Below are positions 17,861-26,758 of a stretch of DNA of 64,000 nt, piece by piece (the stretch's first letter is position 1; each line of letters starts with the position of its first letter). Location of the stretch: assembly GCA_964609695.1 (NCBI GenBank), contig CAZSSP010000001.1:124001-188000 (forward strand), written 5' to 3'. A program made the position numbers and the translations under genes. The notes below the pieces were generated by a model. It was given only the letters and a program-made list of their open reading frames with translations. It had not been told where the DNA came from and did no database searches. This DNA is from JAGNHS01 sp964609695 (GTDB taxonomy: Bacteria; Bdellovibrionota; UBA2428).

Positions 17861-19294
17861 TCAGGCGTTTCCATTAAAAGGAGCAATCACTTCTGAATTT
17901 GAAGACGCAGATTGATACTTTTGGTCAATCGCATATTCGGTTTTCTCAGAGTCGTATGCCATTTTTTTATTCGGTGTATGTCGAGCACGCTCGGACCAAG
18001 GAATTTGTTGGCTTGTGTTTTTAAAAGAAGACAGGTGCCCTTTAACATCGCAACAATCGGCTTTATTTGACCATAAATCTTGATGATCGAAATAATCCTT
18101 AGTTCCGTTTCCGCCGATGTAGCAAGTCGAGAACCTGAGTCCGGCCTTTTTCGCAGCTAAGTATGTCCTTACGTAATATGCTCTTACTTCCGGATCGGAA
18201 AATTTCTTTTCCCGATTCCCTCTAAGTCCAGTCACGGCAACTTCTGGTCGGTAAAAAGGAATTAGGTCAATACCGGCAGATCGCTTCATTAAGTTAAGGG
18301 AAGACGACTTTAAACGAACCATTCCCGCAAGAACTGTCCTGACGTTATTCTCAGCCAGACGCTCCATAAAAGCGTCAACTTGATCAATATCAAAAAAAGA
18401 AAACTTTGGTATTTTGGATTCTGTTCCGAAGCGTTTGATCACAGACTCCCGATCAGAAAAATAGCCATCGGGATAAGTCGGGAATAGAGGATTAATTCGA
18501 ACAGCTGTTAAAATACCGGCTTCTGAAACCTTTTTGAGCGCTTTCATCCTACGTTCATTTGACGGTGCTCCAGGTTCGAGAATTTTTGTTAGCTTGTCGT
18601 CAGAGCCACATATCGACATTTGAACCGAGCATATGTCAGCATCCATAACCTCCAAATAGCGATCATGAGCCACTAAGTCCGAACGCGTAAACACGATGTA
18701 TGGATATTTATAGTGTTTAAGAAGTTTCAGTACCTCAAGCGTAACTCCATACTTTAGATCGCTCCACATAAACGAATCAGACATTGATCCGAGTCTAATT
18801 GGTACGCGAGACTCAAGAATTGATCTCCATTTTGAGCGTTTAGTAGTCTCGAATACTGTGTAGAAGGCGGATCTAATTTCATTGAGGTCAATTGGCATGG
18901 GCATAGGGTTATTCCAATATCCATGCAGCGAAAGCTCATCCTTAGCATAGCAATAAACACAGTCGTGAATACAACCTCTACCATAAGTATCTAATTCAAA
19001 TGTGTAGTGACACTTAAAACAACTCGGATGGTAGTTTGCTAGTTTGAGGTCGGTTTTACACACCAATCCACCTCTAACAAATTTTCCGTGATACCTTCTC
19101 TCAATGTCCCGATAAACTTCGTAATTGAAATTGCAGGGATACTCTGAAAGGGCGTCTAGCTTACTTGCCTTTGCAATAATTTTATCGGCATTCGGCGTGC
19201 TGACCTCGACATTTTCCAATTTCACCTGCTGCTGAACAGGGATTTTTTGAAACGGAAACTTCACTACGTTATTAGGCGATATTTGTTCCTTCAT
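17861..19294 (-). CDS. SPL-like radical SAM protein
   Basis: A 477-aa radical SAM enzyme with the cluster motif CIHDCVYC (Cys108, 112, 115) followed by YAKDE, and a TIM-barrel pattern similar to spore photoproduct lyase/SplB-like proteins (PIRLGSMSDSFM, YIVFTRSDL, VQMSICGSDD). An extra CNFNY, SCFKC cysteine set at 54-95 precedes it. The substrate is unknown; family members are often annotated as DNA repair photolyases. Start ATG at 19294 overlaps the kinase stop as ATGA with GGAAG upstream. Co-translated with the hybrid kinase and the ASCH protein. Confidence 0.8.
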   Translation of the reverse strand: MKEQISPNNVVKFPFQKIPVQQQVKLENVEVSTPNADKIIAKASKLDALSEYPCNFNYEVYRDIERRYHGKFVRGGLVCKTDLKLANYHPSCFKCHYTFELDTYGRGCIHDCVYCYAKDELSLHGYWNNPMPMPIDLNEIRSAFYTVFETTKRSKWRSILESRVPIRLGSMSDSFMWSDLKYGVTLEVLKLLKHYKYPYIVFTRSDLVAHDRYLEVMDADICSVQMSICGSDDKLTKILEPGAPSNERRMKALKKVSEAGILTAVRINPLFPTYPDGYFSDRESVIKRFGTESKIPKFSFFDIDQVDAFMERLAENNVRTVLAGMVRLKSSSLNLMKRSAGIDLIPFYRPEVAVTGLRGNREKKFSDPEVRAYYVRTYLAAKKAGLRFSTCYIGGNGTKDYFDHQDLWSNKADCCDVKGHLSSFKNTSQQIPWSERARHTPNKKMAYDSEKTEYAIDQKYQSASSNSEVIAPFNGNA

Positions 19295-21627
19295 AAAACT
19301 ACTTCCTTGAGCCACGGAGGATCTTTACCAAGCACTCCTGCTAAATGTGGTGCATTGGCGAGTTTCACTTCCGATGGATTTATTCCCGTTGCAAGATAGA
19401 CAGACGAAAATCCCGCTGAACTAACCTTCTGCGATACTTCAAGTCCATTCTCATTCTCCAAATTTAGATCAACATAGATTGGAGTAACCGCAGGAATTGC
19501 AGAAACTGTCGCAAAGAATTCCTGGCTATTCTTAAAACAAAGCAGATTTTTTCCTGCTTGCTCCGCTCTAAACTTCCAAGCCTCATGAACCAGGATTTCA
19601 TTGTCGATCAGAACTGCATCAAGTTTTTCTATAACTGTAACGGGAATGAAGCCAGCGAGTCCTTTGGGTATTAAAGGCACCGTTAGTTCGGCACACTTTT
19701 TCCTAATAGCCTCCTCCTCAAAACGACTCGTCACGAGAATTGAATTCGGCGCGATTCCAAACTTACCGACGAAGTCGAGTCCGGATTCGGATGACCCGAT
19801 AAGTTCGTAGTCAATCAGAAAACGAGCTGGCGTATTCGGATGGTCAGAGAGCCATTGGGCGAGTTGATCAGGAGTGGAGAAGTGCTCTATACGCACTCCG
19901 GTACTCTGCAACCGTTTATCCCAAATTTGGTGTACAGAGGAATCATCATCAAGAATTCCAACCGTCATTCCGTTACGAACCTTGAGCTTACCGACGAACC
20001 ATTCTGGAGATTCAGCAAGCGGAAGAAAAATTGTAACGGTGGTGCCAACTCCGATTTCGGAATCAAAGTTTATACGGCCATCCCAGGAGCCGATAGTTTT
20101 GAATGCGTGGGAAAGCCCCAAGCCAGAACCATCCGCTTTTATCGTAAATCCATTGCGCCCTATTTTCGCAATGTCTTCCTTGGAAAGGCCTTTGCCCGTA
20201 TCCCTAACTTCAATCTTCGCAAAGCCATTTACAACTTCTGTTGCGATTGTAATTGAACCATCGCCTGTCATCGCCTCTACCGAGTTGTTAACAAGGTTCG
20301 AGAGAACGCGCTTAAATTCCGAGGGAATGATTTCGCAAAAGATTCCATACGAAGCTTCGCACTGCTTGTGAGTAATTTCTATTCCGATTCGTTCACGGTA
20401 TTGAGTGCGCTTCTCGGTGACAATTCCTTCAATGAGGCTCGATACGAGGTGAACGTCACGCTTTTTGGTTTTCTCTTTAAGAGCTTCGCTACCAGAGCGG
20501 CTTTGCTCCAAAAGGTTGTTAGCAATGTCCTGAATCCTCGTGATGCTGTGGCGAACGAGAAGCCTGGTTTCCTCATCAAGTTTCCCAACGCTGCTTAGAA
20601 CTACGTTAAGCGCTGCAAGCGGAGAGCGAATGTCATGCGCAACCTGGCGAGCCAGATCGACTGACGATGCACGCATAACCGAATGCATGATCGTCTGAAG
20701 TCTAGGAAGAATTGGTTCAATCTCTTTGGGTACGGGAATCGCTTCAAGCCCCTCTTTGTCCGTCTGGTCGTTGTCCAGTCGCTCCAAAACCTTATTGAAA
20801 TACTCATTGGGCAACACGAGCTTCTGGTTAATCAGAATGAAGATTGTGAAGATTAGTCCACACACAAGCGCAGACACGAGAGCACCAATTAATAAGCTCC
20901 ACTTGGCCCATTTGATAGTTTCCCAAAGGGTAAGGCGATAGCAGACGCTATATCCATCTAAACTTTGGCCGATTCCTAGGCATGTGTAGTTTGCTGTGAG
21001 TGCCGTGGTGTCATTTACTAAAAAGACCTGAGCACCAAGTGGAAAGCCATGTTTGATTTTCAGGCTATCAATCAGTTCCCCGTACCGGAAAATTGCAGTA
21101 AGGCTTCCTAAGGTTTTATCGCCCTCGGTGATCGTCTTTGAAAGGTAAACAATTCGAAGTTGTTTATTACGAAAGTAGCCAAACTCACCATACTTGTTTG
21201 AGATGACTTCCCTATTAGCAACCATCTCCCAGTTCGTTCTCTGAATCGTCGCATCTTTGTCGATGCTCATTCCACCTGAGTCCTGCGTGTTGGTGGCAAA
21301 GACCTTATTGTTGTTATCAACCAGATAAAGGTACGAGATGTTGTCTTCGTTTGCGATGGCCTTATTCAATAGTGCCTGAGCACTTGCCTTGTTTCCGTTC
21401 TTCATTTGAGTCTGAAGAACGCCAAGCTTTGAGAAAAGACTGACTTTTGAGGTCATGTCTTCAATGGCTGTCGTAAGGTCAGAGGTATACTTCCCATACG
21501 AATCCATTAAGTCGGCTTTTTTAAGCATGTATGTGCCCGTTACCGTGCCGATAGCAAGGAGTAGAAGAGTTCCAACTACAAGCTTTTCTGTTTTGCTGCC
21601 TCTAAGGAGGTAATTTCTAATGAGCAT
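19291..21627 (-). CDS. Membrane hybrid sensor histidine kinase with two receiver domains
   Basis: A 778-aa protein. TM1 at about 18-35, periplasmic sensor region about 36-230, TM2 about 238-262 (LLIGALVSALVCGLIFTIFILI). HisKA with phospho-acceptor in QVAHDIRSPLAAL, HATPase with NNSVEAM, DTGKGLS and GLGLSHA. Two C-terminal receiver-like domains follow: GILDDDSS...FLIDYEL and AVLIDNEI...IYVDLNL. The gene follows the periplasmic binding lipoprotein at 2 bp, with GGAAGG before the ATG, so the binding protein probably presents ligand to this kinase, and the sigma-54 activator at the operon start is the likely output. Confidence 0.88.
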   Translation of the reverse strand: MLIRNYLLRGSKTEKLVVGTLLLLAIGTVTGTYMLKKADLMDSYGKYTSDLTTAIEDMTSKVSLFSKLGVLQTQMKNGNKASAQALLNKAIANEDNISYLYLVDNNNKVFATNTQDSGGMSIDKDATIQRTNWEMVANREVISNKYGEFGYFRNKQLRIVYLSKTITEGDKTLGSLTAIFRYGELIDSLKIKHGFPLGAQVFLVNDTTALTANYTCLGIGQSLDGYSVCYRLTLWETIKWAKWSLLIGALVSALVCGLIFTIFILINQKLVLPNEYFNKVLERLDNDQTDKEGLEAIPVPKEIEPILPRLQTIMHSVMRASSVDLARQVAHDIRSPLAALNVVLSSVGKLDEETRLLVRHSITRIQDIANNLLEQSRSGSEALKEKTKKRDVHLVSSLIEGIVTEKRTQYRERIGIEITHKQCEASYGIFCEIIPSEFKRVLSNLVNNSVEAMTGDGSITIATEVVNGFAKIEVRDTGKGLSKEDIAKIGRNGFTIKADGSGLGLSHAFKTIGSWDGRINFDSEIGVGTTVTIFLPLAESPEWFVGKLKVRNGMTVGILDDDSSVHQIWDKRLQSTGVRIEHFSTPDQLAQWLSDHPNTPARFLIDYELIGSSESGLDFVGKFGIAPNSILVTSRFEEEAIRKKCAELTVPLIPKGLAGFIPVTVIEKLDAVLIDNEILVHEAWKFRAEQAGKNLLCFKNSQEFFATVSAIPAVTPIYVDLNLENENGLEVSQKVSSAGFSSVYLATGINPSEVKLANAPHLAGVLGKDPPWLKEVVL

Positions 21628-21629
21628 AA

Positions 21630-22676
21630 TTACCTTCCATAGAGGAGCCTTGCATCGCTGACTGGATGAAAGCCCTGCTTCCTAAGTTTTTGTGAGATCG
21701 TAAGACCCAAACGTCTTGCTTGATTCAGATTTACTTCCTCTTGGAAGTATTTCGCGTTCACAAATCCAATTTCAGACAACGTTACTCCGCCAACGAACGA
21801 CGCAACCTGCTCACCCATTTGCTTTCCAAGGGCCTGAGGACTTGCGGGAATGCCTGCGAGCACACCGATCTTCGTTGAAATGCTAATGATGCCAAGAGAC
21901 GGAACCTTAAGATGGCGTCTAAGCCACGACCCAATACGTTCAACGGAAACTTCGATACCGTTTTCGTCTCGCACGTTGTAAGGCACTAGCACCCAAACAG
22001 CGTCGTCTTTTGCGTTGATCTCTTCAATGGCTCGCTTCCACTCACTCCAGTAACGAAGCTGATAGACTTCTCGAACTTTGACCGAGCCTATTTTTTGAAG
22101 GTCGGTTTTAACTTGGTCGGTAACGAGATTTGAGGTGTCGTTGGTAGAAGTTAAAATCGAGAAGTTCTTGACCGAAGGCTTCATAGTGCGAAGAAGCTTA
22201 ACGGAGGCTTCGGTATCGTAGATTTCTAACGTACCAGCAGCTTGATTCTTTCCGAAGGATTTCAGCCAAGGAATTTGCGCTGTTCTTCGATTGAGGCCAG
22301 TGAAAATCACAGGCTTGTCGAGAGCTGCAATGTCTTGAGCGATGAAGTCCGAAATTTCATCGTCGCACATGAGGATGATGTCAGGATTCTTTTCCTTCAG
22401 GAATTTGAGAATCCGATTTTTCTCTGCAACTAGACGTTCGGACTCGCGATCCTTCCAAAACTCGGAATGGAATACGAGCGGCGAAAGGTTGAACTTGATC
22501 CCCTTATCTTTGAGCACCTTACTAAGCGAAGAGTTAATGCCGTAATACCACTCACCCTCGGGGTAGCTATGAAGGATGGCGATCTCAAGCGGACGCGTGG
22601 GATCGACCTTCACTTTGTACGACTTCGTACATGCCCCAATCAAAAGAGTAAAAGCGATAGCGGCTTTAAACCTCAT
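21630..22676 (-). CDS. Periplasmic substrate-binding lipoprotein (TrpX-like ABC_sub_bind family)
   Basis: A 348-aa protein with lipoprotein signal MRFKAAIAFTLLIGAC (lipobox LIGAC) and a two-lobed binding-protein pattern (LEIAILHSYPEGEWYYGI, DIILMCDDEI, KPVIFTGLNRR, KNFSILTS). The family usually feeds ABC permeases, but no permease or ATPase is nearby; instead the gene overlaps the cupin gene (ATGA) and abuts a sensor kinase. It is therefore more likely a ligand-sensing accessory of that kinase. Ligand unknown. Confidence 0.78.
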   Translation of the reverse strand: MRFKAAIAFTLLIGACTKSYKVKVDPTRPLEIAILHSYPEGEWYYGINSSLSKVLKDKGIKFNLSPLVFHSEFWKDRESERLVAEKNRILKFLKEKNPDIILMCDDEISDFIAQDIAALDKPVIFTGLNRRTAQIPWLKSFGKNQAAGTLEIYDTEASVKLLRTMKPSVKNFSILTSTNDTSNLVTDQVKTDLQKIGSVKVREVYQLRYWSEWKRAIEEINAKDDAVWVLVPYNVRDENGIEVSVERIGSWLRRHLKVPSLGIISISTKIGVLAGIPASPQALGKQMGEQVASFVGGVTLSEIGFVNAKYFQEEVNLNQARRLGLTISQKLRKQGFHPVSDARLLYGR

Positions 22677-23179
22677 GAAACACCGCTCTCTCTTGTGAAG
22701 CGATGAATCGTTTCGGCGAGTCGAGGGAATTCTTTCTTTAGTGCCTCACGATTGCCGATGAGGAAGTCGTCGTATTCAAAAGCGGGAGACACAGTAGTTC
22801 CAACAAGCGCCCAGCCGTTCTTGGATTTGCTATTCTCCGAAATACGAAGCGCTTGCCACACTCCACCTTCAACTACAACTTGTGGGATTTCTCCGTTTGC
22901 GATGTCGTTGCCGAATGCAATTGTTTCAAGCTTGCCATCGATGATCTTGATGAACTCGATGGAATCGCCAGCATAGAAATGGAATATTTCATCTCGCTGA
23001 AGCAAATGAAGAGCCGAGAAATCTTCTGGAGTGATTAAATAATAGATCGCAGAAACAATAGGCTTAACAGCGTTCCGGTACTCAGCCGTTTGGCTTGAGC
23101 AGTAGGTGCGACGAAAGAAGCCGCCTTCACCAGGAAGCGGTTCTAACTTCATCTGCGATATGACTTCTTTAGCGTTCAC
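22673..23179 (-). CDS. Cupin, DUF985 family
   Basis: A 168-aa protein with the DUF985/cupin_5 pattern: LEPLPGEGGFFRRTY, SAIYYLITPEDFSALHLLQRDEIFHFYAGD, then WQALRI and ALVGTTVSPAFEYDDF. Members are small beta-barrels with a possible metal/sugar-type site; the His residues of LHLLQRDEIFHF are retained. Start GTG overlaps the preceding stop. Its role in a signalling operon is unknown. Confidence 0.82.
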   Translation of the reverse strand: MNAKEVISQMKLEPLPGEGGFFRRTYCSSQTAEYRNAVKPIVSAIYYLITPEDFSALHLLQRDEIFHFYAGDSIEFIKIIDGKLETIAFGNDIANGEIPQVVVEGGVWQALRISENSKSKNGWALVGTTVSPAFEYDDFLIGNREALKKEFPRLAETIHRFTRESGVS

Positions 23180-23406
23180 TGCGCACGCTCACTGACTCTA
23201 CGTTTCTCAAGCTTGTCTTTAAGCTGCGCGAGCTTACGCAAAACACCGGAAGTCATTGTGCAAGCAAGATTGAGCTTCTCCGGCCCCGTCGTGATAACGT
23301 CTACAGCCGTTCGCTGAAGCACGATGACCTCTTCCAGGTCATGCAGCACTTCCGAAAGTGTATCTGAAGTGGGGTTAACGGTTTTCTTGACTACTGCTCC
23401 GCTCAT
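23176..23406 (-). CDS. Small helical protein of signalling operon
   Basis: A 76-aa protein, predicted to be almost entirely helical (SEVLHDLEEVIVLQRTAVDVI ... GVLRKLAQLKDKLEKRRVSE). Overlaps the activator stop by ATGA and the cupin start by GTGA. No family recognised. A coiled-coil regulator or adaptor is a guess. Confidence 0.6.
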   Translation of the reverse strand: MSGAVVKKTVNPTSDTLSEVLHDLEEVIVLQRTAVDVITTGPEKLNLACTMTSGVLRKLAQLKDKLEKRRVSERAQ

Positions 23407-24971
23407 GTCGAAGGCTCCATTCCGCGACCGCTTTTCTGCTGGAGAAACTTAATCTTTTTGGAAACAGAAGATTCTGAGATCCTCAGCTTCTCCGCTGCTC
23501 GACGGTTGCTGCCATACTTATTTCTGGCTTCTAAAACGATGATCTCTTCAAGCTTTGCCAGAGTTGATTGCAAGCCAGGGAAGTCATCGCTTATGTACTC
23601 AATTCGAGAATCTAGGAGCGTCTTGACGTTTGACTTAGGTGATAGATTCCTTCTGACGGTAAGTTCACGGAGTTCGGGAATAGAGCGCCAACGATCAAGC
23701 CGTTTGGCACCATTTGTGTCTTTTCTTGCGAGGGTTAAAAGTTGGTGCAAAGCAATCTCAAGGCCACGAATGTTGAGGCGTGGAGGATTGTTTTGAAGTG
23801 CTTCAACAAAATCGTCTGGAATTTCCTCAAAAGCTACGGCGCACCTAGCTTCTTTGGAAATCTGCGGAATGAGTGATCGAATAAGATCTGGAATGTCTTC
23901 CACCCGGTCCTTTAATGAAGGAACTTGAATCGGGAATGTAGAAATACGGGCTAGGAAATCTTCTCTGAACTTTCCTTCGCGAACTAACTGGTTCAAATCT
24001 TTGTTCGTTGCGCAGACGAGTTTGAAATTACTTTTTAAACGCTGCTTACTACCAACGCGATGAAACTCACCTTTGTCGAGGACTGTGATGAGCTTAGCTT
24101 GCATCGAGAGGTCAATGTCTCCAATCTCATCAATAAAGAGAGTTCCATTGTTTGCAAGTTCCACAAAGCCAACTCGCCGCTCGGTTGCACCAGTAAAGGC
24201 ACCCTTTTCGTGTCCGAAAAGTTCACTTTCAACAAGTGTTGGTGAGAGGGCCGTCAGGTTGATTGCGTAAAAGTCGCGCTCTTCCTGTTTAAGGTATTGC
24301 TTTCTATAGTCGTGAATTGCTTTTGCGATGGTTGTCTTACCCGCACCCGATTCACCTAATAGAAGGACAGGACGATTACTTTCAGACACAGCTTCTAGTT
24401 TGCGAAGAACGAGTTTCATAGACTCGGACTTGAACTTGAAAGCCAACGACAAGCTGGACTGAACTGAGCAGTTTGATTCGCTACGCTCCATGCGAGTACG
24501 GGCGAGCGCAATCCGGGCTCTTTGGACTGCCTTGATTAGCTTCATTTGGATGAGCGAATCGTCCGAGCTCTTCCTTATATAGTCGGCGGCTCCATTTCTC
24601 ATCGCACAGACAACGTCGTCGGTATCATCGCTGCCCGTGTGCATGAGAATCTGAAGATCCGGCTTAAGACCCAAGAACTCTGGAATCGCTTCGATGCCAT
24701 TGCTCTTGGTTCCATCGTCCAAGTCTTCGCCAAGATTTTTATCGAGAGTCATAACTTGAATAGGCTCTTGAGCAAGAACTGTGCGCGCTTCTTCAAGGGT
24801 TGTGGCGCGAAAGAATCGGCAGGAGGATAGCTCTGGAGTCGCCTGGCAGAGATTCTCCAATCGGAGGGCCATCAGTGGCTCATCATCAACAAATAGGATT
24901 GCTGGCCCGTTAAAGCGGTCTGGAGGGCTATCAAAAGTAGCGGAGACACCGCCGGGATACCTTTCGGCCAT
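23403..24971 (-). CDS. NtrC-family sigma-54-dependent response regulator
   Basis: A 522-aa protein. Receiver domain (24-150) with acidic pocket VDDEP and phospho-acceptor Asp77 in TLDKNL; AAA+ domain with Walker A GESGAGKT (206-213), sigma-54-contacting GAFTGA (257-262), and Walker B FIDEIGD; a C-terminal Fis-type HTH (NRRAAEKLRISESSVSKKI). All residues needed for sigma-54 activation are present. First gene of the overlapping minus-strand operon. The palindromes in the intergenic region to its right are candidate binding sites for it; no correctly spaced -24/-12 element was seen. Confidence 0.9.
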   Translation of the reverse strand: MAERYPGGVSATFDSPPDRFNGPAILFVDDEPLMALRLENLCQATPELSSCRFFRATTLEEARTVLAQEPIQVMTLDKNLGEDLDDGTKSNGIEAIPEFLGLKPDLQILMHTGSDDTDDVVCAMRNGAADYIRKSSDDSLIQMKLIKAVQRARIALARTRMERSESNCSVQSSLSLAFKFKSESMKLVLRKLEAVSESNRPVLLLGESGAGKTTIAKAIHDYRKQYLKQEERDFYAINLTALSPTLVESELFGHEKGAFTGATERRVGFVELANNGTLFIDEIGDIDLSMQAKLITVLDKGEFHRVGSKQRLKSNFKLVCATNKDLNQLVREGKFREDFLARISTFPIQVPSLKDRVEDIPDLIRSLIPQISKEARCAVAFEEIPDDFVEALQNNPPRLNIRGLEIALHQLLTLARKDTNGAKRLDRWRSIPELRELTVRRNLSPKSNVKTLLDSRIEYISDDFPGLQSTLAKLEEIIVLEARNKYGSNRRAAEKLRISESSVSKKIKFLQQKSGRGMEPST

Positions 24972-25032
24972 TCAATATGGCTTCTAGTACACGAAATGAT
25001 GCACTGCAATAAAATAATACTTACGCGGGCAG

Positions 25033-25081
25033 AGTTTGAATTTTTTCAAACTTCAGTTTGAAGTTTGAAAATTTTCAAACT
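25033..25081. promoter_or_regulatory. Palindromic operator/enhancer cluster
   Basis: Perfect 20-bp palindrome AGTTTGAAAATTTTCAAACT (25062-25081), a near-palindrome AGTTTGAATTTTTTCAAACT (25033-25052) whose centre is 29 bp away, and an extra half site AGTTTGAA (25055-25062). It lies in the 269-bp gap between the minus-strand signalling operon and the plus-strand conjugation genes. Two dyads about three helical turns apart suit cooperative binding, for example by the NtrC-type activator or the XRE repressor. The sequence is clear, the ligand is inferred. Confidence 0.75.
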
Positions 25082-25240
25082 TTTCTTGTTTAACCAAGAA
25101 TCCAAATAGTTCTCATAAAAACAATAATTTATTGGTTTTTCGAGCCGAGCGTAAGGGTCTGGCACAGATTGCTTTCCTCTCTTCTTCGAGACGGCGAAAT
25201 CACTCACCGCTCAGAAAGAACAGAGGAAAAGAAAATCACT

Positions 25241-25579
25241 ATGAACCCTAATCAGAACGGCCCCATGACCCAATGTCCGCGTTGCGAGCACATGACCTTT
25301 GAGCATCTAGGAAGCTACAGCCAGTGCGTTGGTTGCCTGTACTCGGAAGAATACTCGCCCAAAGATGCAAAGACTTCGCTCAACACCGGAAGAAGCTTTC
25401 TTGAGCGTCTCCAAGCTTGCGAGTTTTCGCTCACGAACCTCGCTCTTCTCGCAGTCGTCGCAACTCTTGCGGCGTGTGCGAGCGTGAACACCAACAAAGA
25501 AAATCAAAACGAAGAAGCAGCGAAGCGAGAACAGCGTCAGGAGATGCGACAGTTCCACGTTGATCGACACGTTTTCTAA
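25241..25579 (+). CDS. Zinc-ribbon protein with hydrophobic C-terminal segment
   Basis: A 112-aa protein. Four cysteines in CPRC...CVGC (residues about 12-35) look like a small zinc ribbon. A hydrophobic stretch LALLAVVATLAACAS follows at about 68-82, then a charged tail. The hydrophobic stretch resembles a lipoprotein signal with lipobox LAAC but sits mid-protein, which is odd. The ATG is preceded by AGAGGAAAAG. First gene of the plus-strand conjugation block. No family recognised. Confidence 0.55.
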   Translation: MNPNQNGPMTQCPRCEHMTFEHLGSYSQCVGCLYSEEYSPKDAKTSLNTGRSFLERLQACEFSLTNLALLAVVATLAACASVNTNKENQNEEAAKREQRQEMRQFHVDRHVF

Positions 25580-25591
25580 GGAACTCCCATC

Positions 25592-25723
25592 ATGAAAAAA
25601 ATCGGAAGAGTTCTTCAAAAGATTTGGAATTGGTTCAGCGAAGGATGGAGCGAAGCAAGGCAAGTCCAAAACCGAATTCAAGAAGAACGTGATCGTTATC
25701 ACAGAAATTATTGGGGGCTCTAA
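25592..25723 (+). CDS. Small basic protein in conjugation block
   Basis: A 43-aa protein beginning MKKIGRVLQKIWNWFSEGWS with an amphipathic aromatic N-terminus and a charged tail. Ribosome-site GGAA upstream; its stop overlaps the next start (TAATG). No family recognised; the overlap argues that it is translated. Confidence 0.45.
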   Translation: MKKIGRVLQKIWNWFSEGWSEARQVQNRIQEERDRYHRNYWGL

Positions 25724-26055
25724 TGAGTGCTCCCGAAGAAGAGGTTCCAATCATGTTCGTTCAAAATATTGAATTCTTCGCTCAACGAGAATCGCTGAAC
25801 GATTACCAGAAGAAAAAATCAGAGACTGAAGCTCTCGCACTTAGCATTCCGAAAGGAATCATTCAGCGAGAGGTCATCCGATTAGATGATCTTCACCGCG
25901 AAGCTGTTATCAAGTTCTTTTGGGAAAACTTAGATATTCCTGAAATCGCATATCGAATGAAGCTTAGGCCGAAATCCGTGCAAAAGCTGATTGAGTCAGC
26001 AATCAGTACGATTCGGCAGAGGCTTACAAGCAAGGAGGAATGGTCCCCCGCTTAG
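25723..26055 (+). CDS. Sigma-region-4-like HTH protein
   Basis: A 110-aa protein with a C-terminal helix-turn-helix of sigma-70 region 4/LuxR type: LDIPEIAYRMKLRPKSVQKLIESAISTIRQRL. No sigma region 2, so not a sigma factor; it resembles small regulators such as phage-type or ArpU-like activators. GGGGG precedes the ATG. Position at the head of the transfer genes suggests a regulator of transfer. Confidence 0.65.
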   Translation: MSAPEEEVPIMFVQNIEFFAQRESLNDYQKKKSETEALALSIPKGIIQREVIRLDDLHREAVIKFFWENLDIPEIAYRMKLRPKSVQKLIESAISTIRQRLTSKEEWSPA

Positions 26056-26117
26056 TTAGAAACATTTGGAGGTGTTGCAGGAGAAGAAATTTAGAAAACA
26101 AAAAATAAGGAAACAAA

Positions 26118-26450
26118 ATGACAAACGAAAAACCAGAGAAATTTAATCTCTACTGGCTTTGCAGCCAGACTGGAAGGACCTTGCCCGCGGGCGTGGCTTT
26201 CTTCAACGAAACCCAAGGTGACTATCGACTCAAGATCGACGCCTTCCCCGATGACAAGCTCGTGTTCTTGAAACTTACGGGCGCAAGCGACGGTTCTGTT
26301 CACTACCGAGTTGAAACGGTTGTAAAACGAGCAGGCCAAGTCACTCACCGCACGCAGATTGGTACGGGCTATTCTAAATCTGAGACCGGATTCCCTGTCT
26401 TCATGGACATCGGACCCTACTCGAAAATCCTGATGATGGAGCTTGCCTAA
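26118..26450 (+). CDS. Hypothetical protein preceding pilin gene
   Basis: A 110-aa soluble protein, mostly beta-strand pattern (YWLCSQTGRTLPAGVAFF, KLVFLKLTGAS, VHYRVETVVKRAGQ). Not recognised. AAGGA upstream of the ATG; stop overlaps the pilin start, so it belongs to the transfer operon. Confidence 0.6.
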   Translation: MTNEKPEKFNLYWLCSQTGRTLPAGVAFFNETQGDYRLKIDAFPDDKLVFLKLTGASDGSVHYRVETVVKRAGQVTHRTQIGTGYSKSETGFPVFMDIGPYSKILMMELA

Positions 26451-26758
26451 TGGGTAACTTCAAAATCGGAGGAATTGTCCTCATGGCAATTTTTGTATTG
26501 ATTGCACTCTGTCCTGAATTTGCATTCGCGCAATTCGCGGGCGGTGGCGCACTCCAATCAAAGGTAAGTGGTATCACAAATGGCCTTACTCACTTTCTGC
26601 TTCCTGCGGTCAGTGTGCTTGGGATCGTGTATGCCGCAATCTTGGCCGCAACGGGCGATGCTTCGGCCAAATCCCGAATGGTATTGGTCCTTGTAGCCTC
26701 AATCGTAGGCTTTCTTGCGCCTCTTATCATCGGCTGGCTCCAGGGGCTTGCAAGCTAG
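26450..26758 (+). CDS. VirB2/TrbC-like conjugative pilin
   Basis: A 102-aa protein with N-terminal signal segment ending CPEFAFAQ, then two hydrophobic helices (LTHFLLPAVSVLGIVYAAILAATG and MVLVLVASIVGFLAPLIIGWLQG), the classical VirB2 prepilin layout. An internal ATG at 26483 has the better ribosome site (CGGAGG) and would also leave a proper signal peptide. Position directly before VirB3/VirB4 supports the call. Confidence 0.82.
   Translation: MGNFKIGGIVLMAIFVLIALCPEFAFAQFAGGGALQSKVSGITNGLTHFLLPAVSVLGIVYAAILAATGDASAKSRMVLVLVASIVGFLAPLIIGWLQGLAS

Noticed and set aside
23176..23406. 76-aa gene as an antitoxin
   Set aside because: No toxin partner; all neighbours belong to the signalling operon.
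25160..25172. TGGCAC followed by TTGC resembling a sigma-54 promoter before the transfer genes
   Set aside because: Only 8 nt separate the GG and GC instead of the required 10, and this spacing is strict for sigma-54.
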